NCBI RefSeq assembly: GCF_000224145.3
Contig: NC_020168.2
Coordinates: forward strand, 3,190,554 to 3,254,553
Direction of reading: 5' to 3'
Length of the DNA stretch: 64,000 bases
Origin: Ciona intestinalis
Taxonomy: Eukaryota > Chordata > Ascidiacea > Phlebobranchia > Cionidae
The position numbers and the translations under genes were made by a program. Positions 47,334 through 57,749 of this stretch are shown in pieces. The notes below the pieces were generated by a model that worked only from the letters and a program-made list of their open reading frames with translations, made no database searches and was not told the DNA's origin. Numbering within the stretch: position 1 is the first letter of the stretch; each line of letters starts with the position of its first letter.

Positions 47334-47994
47334 ACTGTATATATTAAATAGGTAAACATATTTAGTAATTTTCCAGGACTTTGGATGTTGGGGTATAGGG
47401 CCAACTCTGATCTAAAACTAAGGTCCCATCATGCCACGCCTACCATTGCAGAGCCTCTAATATATATTTTTATTATTTCATTAGTTTTATTTTAATCGAA
47501 ATAACTTTAAACTTTTATTAAGCGTATAAAACACATATGCTTATTTCGTATTTTTTTACATTACTTTTTTTTTGGTCCAAATACGAGCATGTTTGCGTAA
47601 CCTGCATAACATGTTTTTAATATTTATCTATTCGAAATAAAAAAATAGCGAAGATTAAAATAAAACAATAAAGAATTGGAACTAACAGCGAAACGTCTGT
47701 CTCTAAACACAGAAACAATATAAATACACCAGTATTATAACACAATGTTATAACTGTTTAATGAGTTTTCGTTTTTTGCAGCTTTTATACACAGCACAAT
47801 GACAGAACAGCCTGTGCGTGAGGAATGCTAGTTTAAACAATATACGAGTAATGGTACGAGTAATGTCACGGGCTTTCGCTTCGGGCGATCGTGTAATGTT
47901 CTTTCTTAACCTCGTTCAGCACGATTTAATTGGCGCTTCTTAATTAAATACACTCGTTCGGTTTGTTGGCCTTTGGGTATTTCTATATACAGCT

Positions 47995-48178
47995 ATAGCG
48001 AAAGATGAGACATCGTTTCGTTTTATTTTATCGTGCCATTTAGTAATAAACAAAGAACGTTTAAAGAATTATAAAATCGTATCCTCACAACTCTGGTGGA
48101 CGTTGTTAATTGTTTAAAACACGAAAATGATATTTAGATATTACGTGTTAAAGGTGCCCCATCTTCCCCACCCTACTG
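47995..48178 (-). repeat. MITE copy
   Basis: Ends are tatagcgaaagatgagacat and ggtgccccatcttccccacc, with a reverse-orientation interior. Confidence 0.75.
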
Positions 48179-48184
48179 TATATT

Positions 48185-48273
48185 ACTGTGGGGTAAGACG
48201 GTATATCGTTAACACCTAAACCAAATGGAAAGAACGAGAATGAAAACATGGGCCACCATACTCCACCCTGCTA
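48185..48273 (+). repeat. MITE copy with internal deletion
   Basis: Left end ctgtggggtaagacggtata and right end ggccaccatactccaccctg are only about 90 bases apart. It directly follows another copy. Confidence 0.6.
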
Positions 48274-48464
48274 CTTATATAAAAAAGCCAACTGAAATAC
48301 AAAAAAGTAATTTTACGTTTAAACAAAGAAATTTATTAATTGTCCCATCTGAAATTGCTTTATAATTTCGCTCATTTCGTTATTTCGATTTTGTGGTTCT
48401 AAACAGCAAAATGCCACTGCATGGCTCTATAGCGCTATACCGTGCATATTCCTATCCGCTATTA

Positions 48465-48472
48465 TGACGTCA
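48465..48472. promoter_or_regulatory. CRE palindrome TGACGTCA
   Basis: A perfect CRE lies about 540 bases upstream of the candidate secreted-peptide start. It is a single site, so function is uncertain. Confidence 0.25.
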
Positions 48473-48718
48473 TAGTATACCGCATCAGCTGTTTTACTTC
48501 CGAATTGAATTAAACCGAAATCCCTGTTGTGGTCAAACCATGAGCATATGTTATATAGCAGAATGAATTTCGAAGGAATCTTAACAACCGCATACGTCTA
48601 TAACATGCTGCAAATATAGCAAGCAGCATTTAACAGGCGTTTGCAATGGTGCCATACACAGATAATTGCAGAGGTTCGATTTTCGTATTGTCAGCGCAGT
48701 ATAGGGAATCTAAACTAT

Positions 48719-48913
48719 ATAGTAGGGTTGGGGAAGATTAGACACATTTTCATTTTATTTTCTCGTCCTGGTTGGTAGAAAAGGAAGAACATTTAAAGAA
48801 TTATAAAGCCGTATCCTCACGACTCCGATAGACCGTTGCTAATTGTTTAAAATACGATCAGAATATTTGGATATTATTTGCTGAAGTTGTCCCATCTTAC
48901 CCCACAGTACTAC
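48719..48913 (-). repeat. MITE copy
   Basis: Ends are tagtagggttggggaagatt and gtcccatcttaccccacagt, with a reverse-orientation interior. Confidence 0.8.
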
Positions 48914-49008
48914 ACCCAAAAAGATAGTACAAAAATTCTAAACCACGAAAAGTTCTACAATTAAGTTTCCATATAATATATTACCAGACTGAAAAAAAGA
49001 AATTGAAT

Positions 49009-49707
49009 ATGAAAGTTTTTTGCTTAATATTCTTGCTTGTCGTATTGCAAGTACATTTCGGCGAATCTGCATCGCAGAACCCAGACATTAGTAGTTCGGG
49101 TAGAAGGCGAAGATATCGTTGGAATAACCAGATGAGGTAAATATGTTAACACGAATCTATATCTTGTATTACATTGTATATACATGCGCCTATATATTTT
49201 ATAACACATAACTTTATATATTTTATAACACATAACTTTATATATAATAAGGTGGAAAAGACGGTACAGCTTTCTAGCGCATAATATCCAAATATTCCGA
49301 TCGTGTTTTAAACAATTAACAACGGTTTGGGGGAGTCGTGAGGCTAATTCTTTGAATGTTCTTTGTTTACTACCAAACGGGACAAGAAAATAGAATAAAA
49401 TGTGTCGCATCTTTTCCCACCCTACTATAGGCCTTTATCGTTATATATATATATATATTAGGTTAGGGTAAGATTGATATGTTGTCAATATTTATCGGGT
49501 TTTTTAATAGTAAGCAAAGAATATTTACAGAACTATATACCCTATATCACCATGACTCAAAAACAATATATTATGTGCTATTCCCCTATTATATTTCCAC
49601 ATGTTAAAGATATGAAAAAAATCTACTTTTACAGAATATTGGATTTGGATAGAAATGACAAGGTCGTTGCGGGTGGTAAGATTCAATCTCAACACTTTTA
49701 TAATTAA
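49009..49707 (+). CDS. Candidate two-exon secreted peptide precursor
   Basis: Exons 49009-49136 and 49635-49707 join in phase to give 66 residues. A clear signal peptide (MKVFCLIFLLVVLQVHFG, then about ESA) is followed by SQNPDISSSG and a tetrabasic RRRR site. A Gly just before the basic cluster is the usual precursor of C-terminal amidation. The remainder is YRWNNQMR, then LDLDRNDKVVAGGKIQSQHFYN. An acceptor-like ttaccag lies 23 bases before the ATG. I recognise no family. It could be a neuropeptide-type precursor or an antimicrobial peptide, or exon 1 of a longer gene whose later exons I missed. The intron holds two MITE copies. Confidence 0.5.
49247..49429 (+). repeat. MITE copy in intron of secreted-peptide gene
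   Basis: Ends are ggtggaaaagacggtacagc and gtcgcatcttttcccaccct. It is preceded by two ~28 bp tandem ttataacacataactttata units. Confidence 0.75.
49457..49610 (-). repeat. Degenerate MITE copy
   Basis: Begins ttaggttagggtaagattga; aagcaaagaatatttacaga and attatgtgctattcccctat follow. It is strongly drifted. Confidence 0.45.
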
Positions 49708-50090
49708 AAATGCTAAGAATTATTTATGATTAAAGTTCTGTTACAGTTTTGCCAAGAATGAATAACCAAGCAGCTACAAATGTAAAGATGGCATGAACAC
49801 AACATTCTTGTAGACGATTATCTCAAACCGAGTCTTACGGATTACCGCGAAAAGAAGAATTTTAATCCGTTTAATTTACTGGCTCAGTATGTACTGAGGA
49901 ATTTAGATTTGAGTTTTACGTGTCTAAAATAATTTATATGATATGATTGGTGTATATTAGCACGCAACATGTAAAAAGCTGATTTTAAATGAATTATTGT
50001 ATTAAGATCAGAATATATATAGATATATATTGAGGGTAATTTTCTAACTAGATTTGAAGATTATAGGATTGCAGGAAATGCTGGGTATAG

Positions 50091-50280
50091 ATAAGGGTGG
50101 GAAAAGATGGGACACCTTTAGAACATAATATCCAAATATCTTGGCCGTGTTTTAAACAATTAACAGCGGTATAGGAGTCGTGAAGATGCGACTTTAACTC
50201 TTTGAATGTTCTTAGTTTACTACCAAATGGGACTAGAAAATAGAGGAGAAAAAGGGTCCTAACTTCCCCCATCTTACTTT
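50091..50280 (+). repeat. MITE copy
   Basis: Ends are agggtgggaaaagatgggac and gggtcctaacttcccccatc. The standard forward interior is present. Confidence 0.8.
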
Positions 50281-51808
50281 ATATATATATTCAAATTTGC
50301 ATCTGCAGTTTATTTGCCCACGTTTATTAACGTATTTGACGCTTGTTTACAACACCTTGGTTTACAATAACAGTAACATAGCTGCCTAATAAAGATGATT
50401 TAAAAGTTATAATAATTGTACAGTTTTTTTTCATAAAAAAATATAATAGTTTACAGATTTTTTTTTATAAAAAGTATGATAGTTCTATAGATAGCTTGTT
50501 ATGGTCAGTTGGCTAAATTGAAAGATACTGAACAATAATGCTTCTTATTTTCAATTCGGTTGGGTATAGATTAGTTGTCAAAAATTCATAATTTATAATT
50601 ATATAGGTAAAACGCGTTTGTTCATGATGAGAGTAATATCCGGTGTTGGGACATTGCCACTTTCATTATTATGTTACATTGCGCGTATGTACACTTGGAG
50701 TAATGCCATAATGACACGATACACGGAGCAGACGCTATTCGTATAATAACACCTTGCGTAAAAGCAGGGGTCTGTGGTTTGGAAGCAATGACACTTATAG
50801 GTAGTGGTCTACAAATGTATTCGCGGTCTACAATACCTGTGCGTGAGGCAAAATTTGTTCAGTCTTGTTTTGATTGGCACAATAGCGTGTGAAAATCGTA
50901 AACAATCTAGTTTTAAGCTGGAAAGTGGGTTTGGCAGGATTTTGCGTATTTGGAGAATAAAATATCTAATGTTATAAACCACGTATCGTTTAGAAACAGA
51001 AGGAAAGTTCAACTTTAAAAAACGGTTAAACATGGATGCTCTGGCGCGACAAACCGGCCATTTAAGGTTAAATCACAACATTACGCCTAAACATGATAAA
51101 TGATAGAGTTTCCACGCATGACAAAGTCTTGAATTGAACGGACATTATGACGAAGGTGATACATCACTGCCTAAACTGGGTGATTTATGGGAAGAAATTC
51201 TGTGTAGTTTCCGGGATAAATATAACGAAGCTTTGGGACAGTTAAACACTAATGTAATTCAAGTATTAAGCAGGTTAGAGTATTTAGGAGCTTGGAAAAT
51301 AATAGTCGTTAAGTATATTTGGCAGTTGTTATTTAATGTCGTTGCCGCATTAGAAAGTTTACGCAGCCAAACTTTTATTGTTTATTTACGGATGTTTTTC
51401 CGCGTTACAAAATAAGAACGGTTAAGTAACGCTCTAGGTTTTTAAACACAACATATTATACTTACGTTTGCGGCTGTTGGTTTGATATCATCATTTAATT
51501 AAATAAAACGAACTATATCTGAAACAGCCATGAAAGAATTGGCGTTACCGATCAACTTAAAACATATCTAGACGGCTTGCTGCAGAACTATAACGTTTAT
51601 ACGATAAAAACTCCTAGCACTGCAACTATAAGAAATGTACGAAAGCAAGAAAAACTAAACCCGGGCTGTGCGGGCGGCGCTGATTGGGACCAAAGGCACA
51701 TTTTCTAGAGAGATGAACACAAATGCACGCTTCATTAAACCTAGACTAAGGTTATGGGTAATGCAAACGCGGGTTGATGAATATTATGTCGAATTAATTT
51801 TATATATA

Positions 51809-51992
51809 TAGTAGGGTGGGGGAAGATGAGACACCTTTAACACATAAAATTTAACTATTCTGATCGTGTTTTAAACTTACAACGGTCTATATGGGAGTCG
51901 TGAGGATACGGTTTGATAATTTTTTAAATGTTTTTTGTTTACTACCAAATGCAACAAAAAATAGAATGAAAATGTGTCCTTCCATCCCACTA
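51809..51992 (+). repeat. MITE copy
   Basis: Ends are tagtagggtgggggaagatg and gtgtccttccatcccactat, flanked by tatata on both sides. Confidence 0.85.
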
Positions 51993-52000
51993 TATATATA

Positions 52001-52184
52001 TAGTAGGTTAGGGGGAGATGGGACATCTTTTCAGTCTCGTCCTATTTGATATTAAACCATAAACATTCAACGAAATATAAAAGCGCATCCGGTCGGCTCC
52101 GATAGATCGTTGCTAATTGTAAACACGATCAGCATATTTTGGTGTGATATGCTAAAGGTGTCCCATCTTCCCCAACACCACTAT
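52001..52184 (-). repeat. MITE copy, adjacent head-to-tail pair
   Basis: Ends are tagtaggttagggggagatg and gtcccatcttccccaacacc, reverse interior. It starts eight bases after the previous copy. Confidence 0.85.
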
Positions 52185-52605
52185 CCATTTTGGAATAACA
52201 ATACCGCATGCCGTCTAAACACAAAGATATACGTATAGTGAATTTATATTGTGAAGTATAACATAACATAAATAATATTTATCTTTTATAATACTTAAAC
52301 GAAGATTTAATTAAAATACCAAAGGAAAGGAATTCGCAGTAAACCGATAGTCGTTAAAAACAAGTATTCCTGCAGGTTATGCCAACGAACAAACAAACGG
52401 GGAATCGTGTCGAACGATTGATATATTGTTAAAAGCGATTAGAGTTGGAACATTACCCATAGATTAACTAATACTTCACGGCAAGTGTAACATGTTAATT
52501 TATGCTTATCAAAGTCTAGGCACTATATATTTTACCCTTATTTTTTTACTGCTTTCAGAAAAATAGAGCTTTTTTTGCTTTCTGGATTTCACGTAAATCT
52601 TGAAA

Positions 52606-55600
52606 ATGAAATTAACAATATTAATTCTCCTTTGCTTTTTAAACGGCTCGTTTCTGCAAGAGGTACTTTTACCAGGTAAGTTAATATATATGTTTGTGGT
52701 CGTACAGCTTACAAAATAATAGGCCTATTTGTTCAAGTTTATGGATATTGTCTTTTACGGTACGCCCGACCTTACGCGCATACTTAACCAACAAGCAATT
52801 GATTTAATGCACGCCTCAAAACAAAATAATGTTTCATACAATAATGAAAAACGAAGGAATGCGCAGTGTCAATTATCCCACAATGTAACTTAACATAGGA
52901 AATAAAACACACTCTGAAAAATATATATATTTCGTACCTATACAACTCATTAATATAGTAGGACGGGGGAAGATGGCACACTTGTTAATTCTATTTTTCT
53001 TCCTATTTGTTAGTAGAACTTTTAAAAAATTAACAAAGAACTTTTAAAAAATTATGAAACGTATTTAGGATTTTTGGATATTATATGCTAAAGGTATCCC
53101 GTTTACACCACAGTGCTATATGACGGCGAACCAATTGCTGATCCTATAGGTTTTGTAATAATACTCTTGGGTTAGAGAATGGAATACCGTTTAGCACCTA
53201 ATCGCATGTTTTCTACAATTGACAATACTTATTTAGGGTCGCGGGGCTATGCGATAAAGTACGGTGGGGGGAGACGGGACATCTTTAGCACATAATATTA
53301 AAATATCCTGATCGCGTTTTAAACAATTAAGAACGGTCTATGGGAGTCGTGACCATACGGTTTAAAAATTCGTTGAATGATTTTTTGTTTATTACTAAAT
53401 GGGACGAGAAAATAGAATGAAAAGGCGTCCCATCTTCCCCCACCCCACTGTATATTGTTGTTTCTACTCTTTGTTTTCTACAAAATGGGACGATAAAGTA
53501 GAATGAAACCAACTACTATCTTACCCCAACCTACTATAACAGCTATCTTTTACCAGATGCTAATGAATGCGATTGCCAAATGGAGAAGCAATTTTGCTCC
53601 AGAAGCGGAGAGAGAGTATACGGAGTATACTGGGGTAGAACTGAAAGATGTAACGGTTACAATGATTGTGGGGACTGGAGCGACGAAAGAAACTGTAGCG
53701 ATGTCTGTGAATTTTACAACGAAACGACCTGCGCGTGCCATCTAAACGGATCATGCGACAGAAGTAACTTGATTTACTTTTGGCCGTGTTATAGTGAAAG
53801 GGATAGATGCGATGGGAAAAACCATTGCGGGGACTGGAGTGATGAACAGAATTGCGAATCTACTTGTGCAAGTAACGAATACGAGTGTGACTGTCATAAA
53901 AATGGAGGTACATGCTCAACGTTTGGACGATATAATAAACAGTGCTATAAGGATAGGCATATATGTGACGAGGATCGAGACTGTGAAGACTTTTCTGATG
54001 AAACTAACTGCACTTGTGGTAGGGACAGCGTAAAATGCGGATGTATACTTAACCCTAACAACTGTACATCGAATCTTGGGTGCGTTGCAATTAAAGACCT
54101 TTTCGATGGCGAGCAGCATTGTAAAGATTTTTCTGACGAATCGTGTGAGATTATAGAAGTGAACACACGAAGATACGTTCCCTATTATAACGATGAAGTA
54201 CAGAAAGAAGTTGCAACTACAAGTTTTTTCCTGTGCAATAAATCAAACTATGATTACATTTTGGAGCTAAACAAAACGCGGCCTAATAAGAGGAGCTGTG
54301 ATCAGATTGACTTCTATTCATCTGACAGCCTCACCTTGACTGAAACTAAATGGATATGTTCCTATACTTATCTTCTACAAAACGGCTTCGTTCAATGTGA
54401 AGATAAGGGTTGGGTTATTGGTCCGAATTTGTGCAATGGCTTTTCTGATTGCGCAGACGGCACAGACGAACTGTATGATGTTCCTGGCTTCAAATGTAGA
54501 GCAGTGAATGATTATCAGCAGCATAAACAGTCGTGTGTTCTTCCACAAAAGAACCTTCGCAATAACAACTCGTATTGTGAAGACAAATCAGACATTTGTT
54601 ATGTCGACGGAAAGCTAAAATGCTTTCAGTGCTTGGATGGGAAACTGCTGTTATCTCCCATGCAAGTTTGCGATGGTGTTGTAGACTGTTATGATGTATC
54701 TGACGAATGCTTATGCGAGGACCAGACGCTCTGTAAAGAAGTTTTGGGAGATTCGAAAAAGTTATGCTCGACTGGGCAGATATTGTGCAACGGCGAGTGC
54801 CTTCCAAGCGAACAGGTTACTTGCAATAAGTCGCTCAATTGTGATGGAGGATCAAACACGAAGTACTGCAACAAACCGAATGCTAATAACACAGTTGCAC
54901 GAACCGGTACCGGTCATATTTTCTGTCCGACTGACAGGCTCTTTACGATCTATAAAAACGCTACCATGTGTGACGGGATTCCTGAATGTTACGATCGAGC
55001 TGATGAATGCGACGCCGGCTGTCCGAATCAGACGCATTTTTGCGACGTTCCTTTAAGGTGTCACCAGCGTCAAGCGTCTGCAGTATGGGAAAAGCGTGGT
55101 CAGTTATTTCTACACAAAAGGGAATACTGCGACGGTATCCCTTTAGCCTTTGTACCCCTCTGTAACACGGGATTTGATGAAACTTACTGCCAGGGTCGTT
55201 ATTATTGCCATAACAAAACCGATTTACTGTTTAGCATTGGAAATTTATTTCTATGTGACGGTGTACCAGATTGTACTGATGGATCGGACGAATGGGAGTC
55301 CGTATGTTCAGCTTCTCGCTTTTACTGCAAGAGCAAACAACCACTTTCAATTGCACGAGACCGCGTGGAAAACGGTATCAAAGACTGCAGTGATGGTAGC
55401 GATGAATGCCCGCCTGTCAGCTCAAGAAATCTTGTGTTTTCATCCCCATTTGAAATGATCGGGAGTACATGGTTTAGGGTTATTTTCTGGATAATGGGTT
55501 TTGTAGCGCTACTCGGAAACATTGTAGTTTTTACAGCTTCAGTTCTAGAGCTAAAGTCCAGCGCGCATACGGAGCCGGTTAAGTCATCGTTCCTTACGTT

Positions 55601-56543
55601 TCTAATAAATCTCTCTATCTCTGATTCGCTCATGGGAATTTATCTCTTGGCAATATCTGGAGTAGGAGTCCAGTTTTCCGGCAGTTACTGTCACCATGAC
55701 GCACAATGGAGAAGCAGTAGACTTTGTTCTTTCCTGGGAACGCTTGTGGTTATTTCAACCGAAGTATCAGCGCTTATAATGGCGACAATGGCTACCTTTC
55801 GACTTGTCTCTGTTTATTTCCCTATTAAGATGAAAAACGTGAAAAAACACAGCTACATTATCCCATCTATTTGTGCTTGGATGATTGGCATTTTGTTGGC
55901 TTGTATTCCATCTATGGGCAAAACAGGCTACTTCGTAAATACGCTGTGGTTCCCAAACTACTTTTTCGCGAAACAGGAGGTTCCTAAAGGTAAAGTGGTT
56001 TGGCTTGCCGACAGAGCATCACAATTTGTGGCGAATGCAACAGTACCTAAAGATTGGATTCAAGTTAAGGAAACGGTGACCGAAGTATTCGCGGGGCTGG
56101 AAATAAAAGGCGAGTTCGGATACTTCAGCGCTACAAGCGTGTGTATGCCGAAGCTGTTTGTGAAAACCAAAGACGACGATGCATGGGAATACTCAACCTT
56201 TCTTATCGTCTTTAACTTTATCTTGTTTATCTACATCGCCCTAACCTACGGATGCTTAATTCTTAGAAGTAAAAAAGTCTTGAAGGGAAGTAATAAGAAG
56301 TCCAAGAAGCTGCTACAAACCGTTTACAAAATGATCTTGTCAAATTTTTGTTGTTGGATCCCAATTTGCATTATGGCTTTCATCAGTTTATCTGGTGTAA
56401 AACTTAACAACATTGTGTATGTTGTAAGTGCAGGGATATTACTTCCCATAAACAGTGTGTTAAATCCCATCATATATTCTAAAGTCGCACTAGCTACCAT
56501 TCGAAAGTTATGGGAAAAACAACTAAGTTCCGTAAACATGTAA
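52606..56543 (+). CDS. LDLa-array receptor with relaxin-receptor-like 7TM domain
   Basis: Exons 52606-52675 (signal peptide MKLTILILLCFLNGSF) and 53557-56543 join in phase: 1018 residues. The ectodomain (about 28-655) has roughly eleven LDL-receptor class A modules, many with the calcium-binding DCxDxSDE end (DCGDWSDERNC, HCGDWSDEQNC, DCTDGSDE, DCSDGSDEC). From about 660 comes a rhodopsin-family seven-helix domain: TM1 LLGNIVVF; TM2 NLSISDSLMGIYL; TM3 RLCSFLGTLVVISTEVSAL then FRL in place of DRY; TM4 CAWMIGILLACIPS; TM6 CCWIPICIMAFISL; TM7 PINSVLNPIIY. TM2-TM4 and TM6-TM7 match RXFP1/2-type (type C LGR) receptors, but no leucine-rich repeats are seen. RXFPs couple to G proteins after relaxin-family peptides bind. 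The cytoplasmic tail is short, about 25 residues. Confidence 0.9.
52956..53118 (-). repeat. MITE copy, intron of LDLa receptor
   Basis: Ends are tagtaggacgggggaagatg and aggtatcccgtttacaccac, reverse interior. Confidence 0.75.
53170..53257 (+). repeat. MITE fragment
   Basis: Contains ggaataccgtttagcaccta and gggtcgcggggctatgcgat, only the left-central part. Confidence 0.5.
53259..53452 (+). repeat. MITE copy
   Basis: Ends are acggtggggggagacgggac and ggcgtcccatcttcccccac, forward interior, nearly full length. Confidence 0.85.
53461..53537 (+). repeat. MITE right-end fragment beside a splice acceptor
   Basis: Contains tttgttttctacaaaatggg, gaatgaaacc and the end cttaccccaacctactataa. It ends 19 bases before the acceptor of the receptor's main exon. 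Confidence 0.6.
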
Positions 56544-57749
56544 TAACCCTAAATACTAATCGGTTAACGACATCCTGCATTCGAACAAGCCCAGCATTTT
56601 TTCTCCTTAGGCCTAAGTGTTTTCGGTTTCACTTTTTACATTCATGAGTGTTTTATGAAATGTGAGTTGTTGACATGATTTTTCATAATTAGCTATTCAG
56701 CTGGCAAAAGTCCGACCCGTAACCCACAGTGTATATTGTCTACCTCTTATCATTGGTTCAAAATTTTCGAGATGAAATAACTAGTGTTGGTAATATTACC
56801 CTCACTCCGAGGCTGTGATTAGCGCGCCAGTCTCTTGCCCTGAAGATATCTGTTCGAGGCTCGACGCTGCTCCCATTGTTGTCCTTACTTTTGCATGCGT
56901 CATAAAAGTTCCATTCGTTCAAATTACTACACTTTCGTATCATCGCATGTTTTACTTATCTGTTGTAAATAAATCGTGGAAAAATAGCAACCTATTCGTA
57001 TGTGAGACGATTTGTGACTAGACGACCGACTTTCCGTCATCGACGAATGATGGGGCAATTAAAGGTAGGTACCTAGTATCTTTTGACTACGAAGCGAATG
57101 AACTTACTTAGCAGTGAAGACGCTAATTGCACTTCTACCAGTAGGTACTCCCTGTCTGTCTCAGCAACATTAGGACCACATTTTAAGTAAAAACTAATAA
57201 ACTAATGTATTTTTCGGATTAGCAGATCTTTCGCCGCGGAAAAAGCGCAAAAGCAAATCGTTACAATGACTTGCCGCAGTTACGAAGTATTCACAACCTA
57301 TAAAAACACTAATGGTTATAGATTGCATTGATGAATTTTAGATAACGTACTGCATTAATTGTGGCTGGCTATAACTCTGGCTAACTCTAAAATTCTGTAA
57401 TTTCTGAATCTTTCGTCAGACGATTCCGTAAATTATGTTCCGGAATAACTGTTTAGTTTGTTTTATTATAAGTTTTATTATAAACCGGGTTCCTGTTTCG
57501 TTTGAAGAGAATATGAGTTCTGCTTAAATGTTTCCGTACATAATAACAATAATTCTTTCCGAATACAAATATATGTAATGGCAAACGAAGTGCCAATGTA
57601 TAGACAAGTGTAGGTTAATTTCAAATTTGCATAAACTCGTTTTAAAAATTTGTTTTATCTTATATCGTTATGATTAGAAACTCAGTAAGCATTTTGTCTT
57701 GCTCCAAATGTTTCAATAGATATGTACTGGAACAGAAATCTGGTGAAAA
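56544..57749. other. Intergenic, LDLa receptor to PATL1
   Basis: This holds the receptor 3' UTR with a possible AATAAA at 56968-56973, a tRNA-headed repeat at 56805-56905, and the PATL1 5' flank, with an acceptor-like tttcaatag about 30 bases before the PATL1 start. No other gene is seen. Confidence 0.5.
56805..56905 (+). repeat. tRNA-headed SINE, head only
   Basis: ccgaggctgtgattagcgcg, then gatatctgttcgaggctcga and gctgctcccattgttgtcct match the SINE head and start of the body. Confidence 0.6.

Larger units (their letters stand above)
45962..49008. other. Gene-poor, MITE-rich intergenic
   Basis: AT-rich DNA upstream of the C2-like gene. It holds MITE copies at 47212, 47995, 48185 and 48719, and a perfect TGACGTCA at 48465-48472. 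A 47-codon ATG frame with a hydrophobic start (MNFLAAVILILSHISF) lies at 46551-46691 without other support. No further gene is recognised. Confidence 0.5.
49708..52605. other. Intergenic before the LDLa receptor, MITE-rich
   Basis: AT-rich sequence with MITE copies at 50091, 51809 and 52001. A 93-codon open stretch at about 51122-51415 has no ATG and no clear acceptor; I treat it as chance. No other gene is seen. Confidence 0.5.

Noticed and set aside
49024-49410. Long reverse-strand frame
   Set aside because: It runs mostly through a MITE. Similar frames appear in other MITE copies (50048-50272, 53327-53512), so it is repeat-derived, not a gene.
51122-51415. Open stretch of about 93 codons starting near gaattgaacgg
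   Set aside because: No in-frame ATG, a stop just upstream, no clear acceptor or donor, and residue order resembling no known protein. AT-rich chance frame is likelier.
53580-53760. Overlapping frames on both strands in the LDLa exon
   Set aside because: These are shadows of the receptor frame, which alone shows the regular Cys pattern.
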